Assembly (NCBI GenBank): GCA_021234155.1
Contig: JAJEKV010000049.1
Coordinates: 2,509,487 to 2,573,486 of the forward strand
Origin: Isoetes taiwanensis
Taxonomy: Eukaryota > Streptophyta > Lycopodiopsida > Isoetales > Isoetaceae
DNA: 64,000 nt
Direction: 5' to 3'
Both the position numbers and the translations under genes were made by a program. Positions 11,751 to 22,735 of this stretch are shown one piece after another; positions within the stretch are counted from its first letter, which is position 1, and each line of letters opens with the position of its first letter. Below the pieces are notes generated by a model. It saw only the letters and a list, made by a program, of their open reading frames with translations, was not told the origin of the DNA and made no database searches.

Positions 11751-13860
11751 AATGTCATTACCTCAGGGAAGCAAAAGAGGAGCTTTTTATCATCAACATC
11801 TCTATTCTAGGCATCTTGCTAATGGTAAAGCAAAGGACTTGCAGGGACTTCAGGCCGAGCTGTTGAAATGGGGTGGGCCAGCTTTGCTCGGACCTTTGAC
11901 ATGGATAATCAATCAGGCCATAAGAGAGGGCCTCCCGCAGGAATGGATGGTTAGCAAGGTCACCCCTATTCATAAGACGGGAAGCAGGGATGACTCCATC
12001 AACTACCGTATGATCATGGTGAGCCCGTTACTCGCAAAACTTCTAGCGAGGGATCTTTGGAGAAGAAGTTAACGCAATGGGCTGAGGGAAAGCGGAGGCG
12101 TGCGATTGGCGGGCGAGTTTCGCTCTGCCCACTCCACAGTGATCATATTTTTACTCTCGGAATCCTTATGGAAGCTAGCCGCAATGCACGCGTGACTGTA
12201 TTCTTTGTTTCATGGATTTTAAGGCGGCATATGATAACGGTCCCGGGACCTTTTGTGGCAACGCTTGCGGGGCTGCATGTCCCACGGGATTTGCGAATGC
12301 CATCTACGGCTGTATGGCCGGAATATATGCCACTTTTACTGCGTCAGACCAACGGGCGACCAGCACCATAGGTGTTAAACAGGGATGCCCGTTATCTCCA
12401 ACACTTTTTGGACTCTATATTGACAAGTTGGAGACCCGGATGCAAGAACATGGAGGTGGTGGCCCCGGTTGCGAGGCATATCTGATAAAAGCGGTTGCTC
12501 ACGCAGACGATCCGGGCTTATTATCCCATATAGCGGGAGTATGCGAGGGAATATTGGATGCTCTTAATCAATTACGTGACATAGCGGGAATGACAGTCAA
12601 CCCGTGAGAAAACCAAGCATTTGCCAATCCTGTCTACGCAGCATGATATCCCAGACTTCTATTACAGAGGACAAAGGATGGAAGTTGTAAGGACCTTTAA
12701 GTATCTGGGAATCGATTTCTCTACTAACATGCTATGGGATGACTGCGTAGAAAGGAGGGGGGGGCGGGATGGAAAGCCCCAGTATGCAATGCTGAGAATA
12801 GCATCCTGAGAATAGACCCTGCGATTGGGACGCATAAAGCACACTTGTTCCGAGCACTCGTGGAACCCGATCTTTGTATGGGGTAGAGGTGCGGGGCCCG
12901 GTGATTAGCAAGGGTACTTGGGATAAGCTAGAGAGAGTCGCGAAGGCTTTTTCGACATCTGACCCTGGCGTCAAGGACCGCGGTGCCTTATCCATTTTTC
13001 TTTGTATGAGGCGGCTTTTGGCCCTGCGGCGATACGCCATGCGCGGAGCACCTTGCGTATTTCCATAAGGTTGTGAAATGGATACACAACATCTTCCTCC
13101 CAGGCTCATTATTGGCACAAAGGGCATAGCGTCGAGGAGAGTATGGCAAGAGCATTGTAGGGGATGGTTCGCGACGATGGTCCATAGACTATCAACACAT
13201 CGTGGATATGTCGGATATCGCAGAAAGCGAGAGTCGCATTTGAATCGCGCGCTTTCTTTGCCTCTCGTGGGATCGCCCACTCTTGCAAAAAGCGAGCACT
13301 ACCACACCGAGGTCAATCCGCGCGGCGAACACGGCCCCCACCAAGTATCTGAAGGCACACATTTCCACCAAGAAACGAAGAGCTATAACTGCAATAAGGA
13401 CAAGGTCCCACCATCTCGCGAATTATTAAAGGCGGGGGAGTGCGGATGGAGGGCAAGGAATCCCCCGGCATGAGAGATTATGCCAGTGCTGTCACATGCA
13501 GATAGTAGAAGATGAACACCATGCTCTACAGGAATGCCCAGCATATGCACACATCCGAAAGCAGCTCATGCCGATCTCGGATGCTCGAGATAGCAATTCA
13601 CCAATGGCTGGCTTCGCCAATGGTGGCACATCTTGCGCCCTACATTCTACGCAAGTCTCCACCGCCGGGGAGTCCCTCACAGACAGGGGAATTTGAGCGC
13701 CCAAATAGGGTCTCTCAACACCTACTACAAGGGTTTTTCCTCCCACACGTGGGGTTTTTTCATCCCCGGTGGTAGAGACACATTGTATAGGGTTTCTGTG
13801 GTTTTATTTTGTGTTTGGAAACTTTTACGCTATATTGTAAATTGTCTCGTAGGCGGTTGG
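11751..13860 (+). mobile_element. LINE reverse-transcriptase relic, second family, with C-terminal zinc knuckle
   Basis: Reading in several frames, this shows an RT palm and fingers region: LKWGGPALLGPLTWIINQAI near 11865, SKVTPIHKTGSRDDSINYR near 11955, VDFKAAYD near 12210, GVKQGCPLSPTLFGLYIDKL near 12370. It then reaches the catalytic box as AHADDPGLL near 12500 (the family norm is YADD) and FKYLGIDFS near 12690. Near the end, QIVEDEHHALQECPAYAHIR (13500) is the Cys/His knuckle typical of LINE C-termini. The 3' part then passes into a CCTT microsatellite at 13883, a common LINE tail. The base composition is visibly more GC-rich than the flanks, which suggests a younger insertion than the L1 relic. 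Frame changes and stops make it inactive. Confidence 0.85.
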
Positions 13861-13882
13861 CCTCCGTGGGACGTTAAATTAT

Positions 13883-13962
13883 CCTTCCTTCCTTCCTTCC
13901 CTCCCTCCCTCCCTCCCTCCCTCCCTCCCTCCCTCCCTCCTTCCCACCCACCCACCCACCCC
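13883..13962. repeat. (CCTT/CCCT/CCCA)n microsatellite
   Basis: CCTT passes to CCCT and then CCCA units. It sits directly after the LINE 3' region and is probably its tail. Confidence 0.95.
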
Positions 13963-15868
13963 CATTCCAAGAGGAGATCCAATGGTTTTTCAAGTGGAAA
14001 CTCCAAGTCAAGGTCGCGTTCATCACCAACTAATAAAAAGTCTGAGCAACGTGTTCTTAACTTCATACCCTAGTGGAATTTATATAAGACAAAGAAAGAA
14101 AGTGTAAGCTTTAGATAGATCAATGGTAATGGAAGAAAGATACAATACGACTCATGCTCGAGCTAGCTAAGAGAACAACTCGAACTAATGGTATATGACT
14201 ACATGACTTATAAATGAAAGCTGTGTCAGCAACAGGCATGCAGTGTGCCAGGTCAGCAGTATGACGTCACCATACACGTCAACATATAGATCTTAATACC
14301 CCTCCTGATGACTAATACAACTGCAACCTCAAAACAAATAGTTTCAGAAGACTTCAACAGATAGAGTAGACTCAGCCACAGAAGTAACCACGGCTACCAT
14401 GAACTGTTGGCCTTAAACTATATTTTCTGCCCGTATCATTCCCCTTGTTTATCAATATAAGACATAAACTTATTGGAACCCTGACTGAGGTACAACAGCA
14501 AATAGAAGTCTTGTTTACTCAAGAACTTAGATATAGAGAACTGAAACTCACTGAGTAGACTCATACAAAAAGGAAGCTTAAATCATACTGCATAACATCC
14601 ATAGCCCCTCCTGTTCCCATATTGGTTTCCAATATCAATCTTTTTAATTTGGGAATTTCCGGTTTGGCTAGAAACTTTTTGGAATTTTTGTTAAGCTATT
14701 TTCCTAAGGTTTGAAGCGTTTTCAGTTACCGGATAAATTTCCCGACATCCAGAAATCCCGGGGGTTTCACCTTTACTAAGGGGGTATATGCCATGTGCGT
14801 TCCAGGGGTAACCAAAAACCCCCAGGTATACGTTTTTTCACAAGGAAAACCCCCTCCCATACGACCTTGCACGGACGTATGAAGTATACCCCCTAATGGT
14901 TTTCTACATATCTTGTTCTCGTAATTTAAGTACCCCTCTCATATACATACGAACCAGTAGGCAGTTTACACCCTAAAAACTTATTAAATAACGGCCCCAC
15001 AGAAAATATGCTTAACTTAATTAAAAATACAACAACGGCCCCACAGAAATATGCTTAACTTAATTAGAAGTTAGCCAAGTCTTCTATGCATTGTTTGCCA
15101 ATACTTTTACCAAATTTAGTTCGTGATAGACTACTATAATCTCCATACTAATTTTGCCGCATGAACCTTACGAGGCCTCATTTGAGTAATCTCCCATCAA
15201 GTCAAGTTGCATTCCATAAGGCAAGGACACTAGAGAACGAAAGCTCTGAAGCAAATTTTAGAACACTAGAGAACAAATGGCATGGAGGATACTAGAGAAC
15301 AAAAGGCACACACAAAGATTTGAAGCAAAGTCTAGAATAAATGAAAATCAAGTCAAAGCTAAGAAGCAATTTGTAGAATAATGTTTTTTACAAGTGGTAG
15401 TTTAGAATGTTATGTCTTCTATGAAAATAGGCACTCAATTTGCAAATAACGGTATAGCATATGATTTCCAATGTAAGTAGAAGAACATGTTGTACATTGT
15501 CCCAAGGCAATGATGCAATAAGGTTTGTCAATGCAATTTAAGATCCTAAATTGAGGGTTTTTCTTCATTTTGTGAGGATCTCACATAAAGCTAGGACGTT
15601 GAGCCTCTAAGTGAGGAAAGCTTCCAAGACACACATTTAACATTTTGCAAAGGATTAATTAATAATAAGTTTAAATGTTGCCGCTTATAGTCTTGTCCTT
15701 TTTCAGTCTTCAATTTATTGCAAGCCTTATCCACTACGTCATAATGTTATTTTATTCTCATATAAACGCTTCACAATGAGACGCATGCCAAACCTGTAAA
15801 GTCACTTGGGCACATTCCTAACGTGGGGTTAGGTCGGTAATCTCACTTGGGCACATTTCTAAGGTGGG
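13963..15868. other. Non-coding; contains one dispersed repeat
   Basis: No gene recognised. 14640-14765 matches 27320-27465 in the same orientation: a run of TTTGG..TTTTC.GGTTTG, then TTCCTAAGGTTT, then CGACATCCA.AAATC. At 14766-14900 several GTATAC/GGGGTATA phrases recur, similar in flavour to 18360-18500. The A/T-rich remainder holds repeated AAGGCAA/CTAGAGAACAA phrases near 15230-15310. An LTR-like origin for 14050-14300 was considered but not supported. Confidence 0.4.
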
Positions 15869-15869
15869 G

Positions 15870-17468
15870 TTAGGTAATACGTGTCTTTGTCGTTCTCCAT
15901 CCTCTTGGTGTTTTATCTAGTTTTTGTCTAGCAACCCTCATTCTAAAATCAGATTGCTTGGGTATTGACAAACAATATGAACATTGGTAGTTCGTGAAGG
16001 GTTTCCCATCATTGCTAACTCTTATACATGAGTTGTGCCTAAATGTCCCATCAATAATAATAGATTCGCCTTTAACACTAAAACAACACTTTATGCTTGG
16101 TTCACAGTACCAATTGGATCCAGGTCTTGATTCATCTAAAAATGGCCTCAAGTCTCTTGACCCAGATGCATATCTATATTTCATTTGCCAGTAACCCCAA
16201 CATAAAAAAGCCAAGCATTCATTTCCTGTATTTTCAAATATTTTAACATCTAGCACTACACACTTGCAATCAAAATAAGAAATGAAAACTTACTAGTCTG
16301 ATCTCCCTCATCCACTCTAGATGATGTTGCTGCAATGCAAAAAAACAGAAATTTTTAGCTTATCAATCAAAAACCATTATAAATTTAACTAGAGTATCTC
16401 TTGTAATAAATGTCATCATGCTCATTTGTCGTGGGTCGGTGGGTGATCTTCCGTGGTCTCCCTCAGGTGTTTGGCTCCTCGTCTCTTTCTTCTCTCTAGC
16501 TTCCTTGCTGGCAAACATTTTGAACATGCCTAGATGATTGAATATGTTGTTTCATGTTCACAACCACGGACCTATTTGGTGGAAATAGTAGAATTGACTT
16601 GTTACATAGTTTGCGGACAACACAAATGCTACCCGGATCTAGATAGCACGCTACACTATCATTTACTGACTCAAAAACAACAACACCGACGTGTGTTACA
16701 AAAGGTGTAATATCGTTTAACAATGATTTCTCCACCAAGGCCTTGTTGCGTTCAACAATATCCTCTGTGCATTCCATAGCATCAAGATTTGTTGTAACTG
16801 ACTCGTTATGACTGCGCTGATAATTATCTATATGTGTCTTTGTTTTACAATGCTTAGTGAAGTTCGCAATGACATCACGTTGACCTTTTCCATAGGACTG
16901 ATCACACTCATTGCACCATATAGAAAACATTGCTTTGCCATTTACATCTGCAGACATGAGTTCAAAGCGGTCCTGCTTGCCTGCTTTTCTCAATTTAGTT
17001 GTCAAATCCCTAACGACTTTTTTCCACTTAAACAGTTCAGCTCTTATAGCCAATTTAGACTGTATCTTGCTCTTACATAAAGATCTTCCTTTGTTGTTAT
17101 CAATGCAGTCATCTTTATCCTCATCCTTATTACATTGGGTCTCTATAACTTCAACTACATCACCATGTAGATTAGCCTCTTCTTCTAATTCATCAATAAC
17201 TAAACGTGGTCTTTTAGAGGGGTGAATACTTCTGTCATCTGTCAACTTTACGAGAACCTCATTGCCCATGATCTTAAACCTTGTTTCTTGTTTTTTTGAT
17301 AAAGGCAATTTACACTCGGTAAGGAAAACAAAGTTGCAACCCGTAAGTCCTTCTAATTCATCATTTTGGATCTCTTCTCTTAGATCTGCATACGAGGCAC
17401 CATCTTTCACTCTTACAAATCCAACTTCTGTGGAGTTCCCATTGCCATCATCTAAGTGAATGACAACT
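15870..17468 (-). CDS. Unidentified multi-exon protein with zinc-finger-like Cys/His segments
   Basis: The large exon on the minus strand runs from about 17468 to 16496. After a CATAG acceptor it reads VIHLDDGNGNSTEVGFVRVK, then DGASYADLREEIQNDELEGL, an N-terminal part of ubiquitin/PB1-like flavour. It continues to CNECDQSYGKGQRDVIANF followed by KHCKTKTH, a C2H2/BED-like finger. A 36-nt segment bounded by GCAG and GTAAGT (near 16300-16335) looks like a small exon. A last exon (about 16235-15870, after an AATACAG acceptor) encodes WYCEPSIKCCF, IIIDGTFRHNSC and a C-x2-C pair, ending at a stop at 15870. The lack of stops over 300 codons and the good splice sites suggest a real or recently real gene. 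Function is unknown. It could be a host zinc-finger protein or the gene of a DNA transposon. Confidence 0.5.
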
Positions 17469-19248
17469 ATGGTGGATCAGTTTGCATATTGGCTGCAAAA
17501 TCAAAGCAGCAAAGTCTTAGCTTGCAGTAAAACTCACTAAGTAATGTCCTAGTGCATGCATATTTATTCTATCTTGGATGCTAACCTCCATAGATCTAAT
17601 TTGATATTTTTTAGTAGAAGTAACTCTCTAAAATAACTCTCTCCTAGCCTTGCAAAACCAGCATTGCTAAGCTACCTCGCTGCCATAAGCATCCAAATAT
17701 GGGGATGGCCACATTGCTTGACGATCATAGCAGACAAGCAGGTTATTTGTTTTCTATGCAAAAAAAATTTAGGAAATCAATGAGAATCTGGAACAACCGA
17801 GCAAATAATTTCCATTTACCCACCTTAAACATAAGAAAAAGCGATAATTTGTTCATAAGGGCATTGTGATAGAGCCATAAAGCGTTATAGTGATAATTGT
17901 TTGCTAGCAAAAGCTTTATAAGCTACAAAAATTTACTCCAAAATGGGAGCTATGATACCTTTTGAGTAGATCAGCCTTAATCTTGTAGGTCACGATGGTG
18001 CTTAGAAAGAATCCCACAGTTGATATGTGGCTGCAAAATTGTTGTCTGGATGGTGAATGATAGTGCAAAAGCTATATAAGCTACAAAAATTCACTCTAAA
18101 ATGGGAGCTATGATACCTTTTGTCTTTGGAGTGGATCAGCCTTAATCTTGTAGGTCCACGATTGTGCTTAGAAAGAATCACACAATTGATATGTGGCTTA
18201 AAAGCGTTCTCTGAATGGTGAATGATAGTGGTAAAAGCAAGCAACGATCTGCATTCAAATTCAAAGACTAATTAGACGAATGTAATTTAAATATAAGAGT
18301 TCTAAAAGAATAATATCCTACATCTCTAGCAACAACCCAAGGCAAACAGAGGGCCTATGTATACGGCAAAAACATCCCAAATGTAAGATAGGGCCTCCGT
18401 ATACGGAGTGAGAAGCTTCTCCCGCCAACTTCCCCTCCAAGTTTGTCTATGGAAAAGAGCCCCGTTTACCGTAGAATTGGTTGGCGTATACGTACGTTTC
18501 AACTTAAAAAAAACCCCTTACGTTTAACGCACATGTTTTCTACCCCAATAAAATGTGAAACCCCCGGGCCAGAAATCAAAAAAAAAAATTAATGTGTTTT
18601 CTAGGTCTGTCTTTGGACTGTGTATTCGGCATATCGATGAGAAGCTTTCGGCATGTTCAACATTTGTCTGCCTGCCACATGCATTAGACGAATCTATTTA
18701 TCCTATACTACCGAGCATTTGTGATCTACAGAGAAAGGATAATATGTTGTTTGCATATCCTTTAGGGCTGGCCTAAAAAAACGTCTTTGGGCGCCCCTGG
18801 AGTTCCATGGTTTTGCGTAGGCCAGACTAAAGACTACCTGGTCCAAAATCGTGCAAGTAAGGCCACTGCTTTGGAGCCCCCTTTCTGTTTTGAGTTTTGT
18901 AATTTATAAATGCTTCTATTGTCTAGCTCTCAAAATCGCATGTCTTATTGCTTTTCCCATGCAACGAAATTACCAGATATAGCTAGAGCTGTTTGCATTT
19001 ATGCGTTACTTTCTATTGCTCTAGAAGGTCTGATTTTTATAACCATAATCGATATTGCTTATTCCTGTAAACAGCGTAGTACAGAAACACTACCCTGCTA
19101 AGCAGAACCTTACTTATTAAATTTTAGGGTGCTTCTCTGATGCTGAACATGTATCTCAATAGAAAGCTTAACATCTTTTGTCATATCCTTTTGACCCTGA
19201 TCATACATTTTTTGAAAAATATTAATGTGAAAACCAACTTTTAGTTGC
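17469..19248. other. Non-coding with a 158-bp tandem duplication
   Basis: No gene recognised. The duplication at 17907-18240 is listed separately. Around 18350-18500, phrases such as CCTCCGTATACGGAG form short palindromes, and similar GTATAC-rich DNA occurs near 14770-14890. Confidence 0.4.
17907..18240. repeat. 158-bp tandem duplication
   Basis: Two copies start at GCAAAAGCT (17907 and 18065). Both carry AAATGGGAGCTATGATACCT, GATCAGCCTTAATCTTGTAG and AGAAAGAATC.CACA.TTGA, differing by small indels. Confidence 0.85.
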
Positions 19249-19400
19249 CATTCTAACTCCAATGGTTAAAGCTCCAGAGCTTGGAGTCGGCAGTAGACTT
19301 TATGTTTGAGAAGCAATGCAGTTAAAGAAGTGAAGATCTGTCTACCTAGGATCACGATACCACTGATTCAAATTTGCAAGCTTCCAGGTACTTGACTAGC
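19249..19400 (+). mobile_element. Possible tRNA-derived SINE
   Basis: CTAACTCCAATGGTTAAAGC (19254) resembles a tRNA A box. About 50 bases on, ACTTTATGTTTGAGAAGC (19297) resembles a degenerate B box, the spacing expected of an internal Pol III promoter. There is no poly(A) tail or clear target duplication, so the call is tentative. Confidence 0.35.
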
Positions 19401-20129
19401 TTTTTCTTTCCAGAGAGTTGATTACTGTTGATTTTGTGCTGGTGAATCTGTAGCAGTTTAAATAGCACATATGACTTGATTTTGCACATGAAAGTCACTC
19501 AAATTCATGGGTTTTGCCTTGCAATTGGCTTCTGCATAAGTAAACGTGCACCAGGTAATTGCAAATCTATTCTTTATCTTCATTAGGACTCCCCACCGGC
19601 AAGTCTTTAAATTTGGCTCTTGCAATCCATATCTATTTGTGTAACTTTCAGTCCAAATTATTCTTGAGATTTACCTTCTGATATGTGCATTAGTCTTTGT
19701 ATTTGTCTTGATGCTTGGCTTTAACAACCTCATAACGCCATGTGACAGGGGCTTGAGTATGGGGGGACACTTTTTCATAGACAAACAATCCTACATGTAC
19801 ATGCTTAGAATTCCTTATTCGGCATTAGAGGCCTGCGTAAGTAGGACACGTTTCTTATTTCTCTTCTCATAGTTTATGTACATTGGATCAGATAAAGAGG
19901 CAAAGAAATATGCCCTACATTACAATGGGTTTTGCCTGTCCACAAAGATAAATGCAGTTTTTGCTTATGTCTCAATGAACATTGACATGCATTCCAATAT
20001 GACTTGACACATTTAAATTGCCTTTATTCTTGTTCGACTATAGATTGTTCAGATATGACAAAATACGTTCTGCAGAAAGAATTACTGGAATGAGTATGTA
20101 GCAACGAGGTCTGGATATGCCATCAATGG
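19401..20129. other. Non-coding, no feature recognised
   Basis: A/T-rich DNA with short meaningless open frames. Nothing could be assigned. Confidence 0.4.
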
Positions 20130-20612
20130 ATAACACACAACTACTATTAACATTATTAACACAAACCATTGCATTTAACACATTTAAATTAAAATCCCCC
20201 TTAAACCCCCTTTGGTTTGGGTGCATATTCACACGGGGGGTTACTCCGGGCAACGAGAGCTGTCGGATAGGCATATTTGCCCTTTATTCCAAGATCTGGA
20301 CCGTACATAGCGATCCTCGTTTGTGGGGTATGCATGTACAAGTTTTTGTATACTGTATATTAAAGTTTGCAAAATACTATAAGGTTTGAGAGAATGTACT
20401 TAATGGTGTTAATTTTGTACATGTATTGTAAATATATTTTTGGAGCTCTCATTTGCCCTCACGTAACCCCGTGTGAATATGCACCCAAACCAAAGGGGGT
20501 TTAAGGGGGATTTTAATTTAAATGTGTTAAATGCAATGGTTTGTGTTAATAATGTTAATAGTAGTTGTGTGTTGATTGTTATATTAAAAAAATTTTTGGG
20601 CCCTTCGGGCCC
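20130..20612. mobile_element. Fold-back (long inverted repeat) element
   Basis: The left arm (20130-20244, ending GGGTGCATATTCACACGGGG) is the reverse complement of the right arm (20462-20574, beginning CGTAACCCCGTGTGAATATG), with very few differences over about 110 bp. The inverted match continues imperfectly inward (CTCCGGGCAACGAGAGCT against AGCTCTCATTTGCCCTC). The unmatched core is about 200 bp and encodes nothing. The right arm is followed by a perfect hairpin, GGGCCCTTCGGGCCC, at 20597. A solitary arm of the same family lies at 11081. This looks like a non-autonomous MITE or fold-back transposon. Confidence 0.75.
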
Positions 20613-20816
20613 TAACTAAAGCAAACATAGGTAAACTTTATGGGCCTAAATATTAATTACTAAAAACCACAATAACATCAAGACAAACAAATTATTTCCG
20701 CAAAGCATTCATAAGGTATTACAACATAGGGTATTATTACAACATGAGTGGAAACGAGCACACGGGCCTGAGCTTTCTTTCTCAATCGCATGTTTCTCAA
20801 TCTCCCTGATATAATG

Positions 20817-21065
20817 TTAAGCTAATGTGCCATGTCTCAAAGCAAAAGCTGCAATGATTGGTGGCAAATTCCAACACAAACCCTCTTTTGATCTCAAATG
20901 ACCTGACAATTGGTTTTGTGATGATAAAACTGGATAAGAATGTAAGAAATTAAGTAACTTGTTTTGCATTTGTCTCCAGCTTTGTGATGCCAGACACAGA
21001 CAACAGAGCTCTGCAATATCAACCCATGTATTGACTTCTGAGTGCTTATTACTTTCAGGTAGCAT
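20817..21065 (-). CDS. Possible terminal exon, hypothetical
   Basis: An 82-codon frame follows an acceptor-like TTTTTGAACAG. It reads MLPESNKHSEVNTWVDIAEL and ends RHGTLA then a stop. The residue mix looks more protein-like than the local background, but no domain is recognised and no upstream exon can be joined with confidence. Chance occurrence is quite possible. Confidence 0.2.
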   Translation of the reverse strand: MLPESNKHSEVNTWVDIAELCCLCLASQSWRQMQNKLLNFLHSYPVLSSQNQLSGHLRSKEGLCWNLPPIIAAFALRHGTLA

Positions 21066-21250
21066 CTGTTCAAAAACATTTGTCTAATGTGCGCTTTTCG
21101 GACTTAAAATGATCATCCCTCCCATGAGCTTGTACATTGTCTCGAAGTGATATCTGACAAACTCTCTCTAGCCCATTGTTTCACGGTGACATGGCCGGAC
21201 AAGAAATGTCTCAAAATTGTTTTCGCTCAAGTCGATCTCTTCCAAATATC

Positions 21251-21475
21251 CATAGAATCCTTAACACTTGTGCCGCATTTGGCAAGAGAATACAATCAGC
21301 CAAATGAGATAAAGAGCAAGGCGAGCATGTATGCTCTAACATTTATGCAAGGTAACCTTGCCATAGAATCCTTAACACTTGTGCCGCATTTGGCAAGAGA
21401 ATACAATCAGCCAAATGAGATAAAGAGCAAAGGCGAGCATGTATGCTCGACATTTTATGCGATAACCTTGCCATA
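21251..21475. repeat. 111-bp tandem duplication
   Basis: Copies start at CATAGAATCCTTAACACTTG (21251 and 21362) and are nearly identical through AAATGAGATAAAGAGCAA and GGCGAGCATGTATGCTC. The near identity implies a recent event. Confidence 0.9.
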
Positions 21476-21936
21476 AAATCGCCGATAAAAGTTATGTACC
21501 AAACAAGCCGAATTACGTACCTCTAGCAATAGGTTTCAAAATCAAGAGATAAGACATCCGCAAATCTTCTATGCACTCGCTATCTGATTCATTAAGGAAG
21601 ATAAGTTGAAACCATAACCTAGCTTGACCGAGTGCAACTACTCCATCTTATCTTTATCTCTTGCATAGTATGCCCATGAAGAAACATCTATGGCCAATCG
21701 CTCTCAAGCTTCTGTTATGCTTCTTCACGCCTTGACACTGGCGGCATCCACGAGAATCGATATGAATTACTATAAGCGCCACGCATCTAAATTGAAGGCA
21801 TAAAATAGATCCATACAAGATAAAGCCGATGGCAAAATATGCATCAGATTGTCCAAACATGCATCAGTTGTTGGCCTGGTTTTCAATAACACGGGATGAC
21901 CTAAATTTTGCATGCCTTTTTACGATTAGCTTGCCG

Positions 21937-22188
21937 CTAGCTCCTCGGTGGAAATAGCTCCTTCTCAGAAAAGCCATCGTTAGGATTCAGGATTGGCTGT
22001 AGATGATAACTTCTTTGTGTGTTCATGATATCCGACACAAAAGCTTCTCGATCAGCCGAACTTAAAATAGATTCAGACATCCGGCCCAGATTTTCATTCG
22101 TATAATCTTTATGAGAAATACTACATTTCTCAAAACTTTCGTGACAAATTCTTCTCTGTAGCACCAACTCTGCTCTCAAAACTTGCAT
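21937..22188 (-). CDS. Hypothetical small ORF or exon
   Basis: An 83-codon frame reads MQVLRAELVLQRRICHESFE and later SILSSADREAFVSDIMNTQR. It looks compositionally like a soluble protein but has no recognised domain. A ~190-bp dispersed repeat (22540-22735) lies upstream of it on its own strand. A second copy of that repeat lies in the same position relative to the minus-strand ORF at 29105-29383, which could mean a shared promoter segment or just repeat scatter. Confidence 0.25.
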   Translation of the reverse strand: MQVLRAELVLQRRICHESFEKCSISHKDYTNENLGRMSESILSSADREAFVSDIMNTQRSYHLQPILNPNDGFSEKELFPPRS

Positions 22189-22539
22189 GACAATTTAAAT
22201 CCCTTACCTCTTGTCTATTCCGACCTCCTGTGATTGCCCTTCACAGGGCAAAATTTCAAAGGCGGGCAACCCCGGAGAAGAGAATAGAAGGTCCGCTGGG
22301 AGATACAATCTTCATAACATAAAAATTTTGTTTGCCGAAATGTTTTGTTTCAACTGGACCAAAATTCATATCCAAAGACTATGTTTTCTAGTATAGCTCA
22401 CAATGAAGAATCAACGGGAAGGTGTGCCGATCAAACCCTTTGTACGATTTCCTAAAAGCCCCCTTGCGAAAAAGGAGGTTCCATGTTCCTTGTGTTGGCT
22501 AAAAACCCTAAAAATAATGGGAGGACCAAAAATAAAGAA

Positions 22540-22735
22540 GCCTCCACCATAGGATTTGCCCCATTTCCTAAAATCAACGGCTGACAAAAGGGTGCACTCT
22601 AGAAATACTATTTAGTACACCTTGATGAATACGGCCACCAAATCATATGAAAACCTTAGAGAAAACAGTACAAAAACAGAAAGGAAAACCCCCTGTTATA
22701 ATGCTACATATTCTTTATTGCATGTCTATCAGGTA
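22540..22735 (+). repeat. Dispersed repeat, copy 1
   Basis: GGATTTGCCCC..TTTCTAAAATCAACGG, ACAAAAGGGTGCACTCTAGA and GAATACGGCCACCAAATCAT occur here and, at about 90 percent identity in the same orientation, at 29425-29590. No terminal inverted repeats are visible. Unclassified. Confidence 0.8.

Noticed and set aside
13830-14073. Open frames on both strands with PSLPPS and GREGG repeats
   Set aside because: Translation of the CCTT/CCCT/CCCA microsatellite at the LINE tail.
14050-14300. Possible LTR-retrotransposon leader or LTR (CTTAATACCCCTCCTGATG-type text)
   Set aside because: No paired LTR, primer-binding site, polypurine tract or coding remnant was found nearby. The resemblance is only of style.
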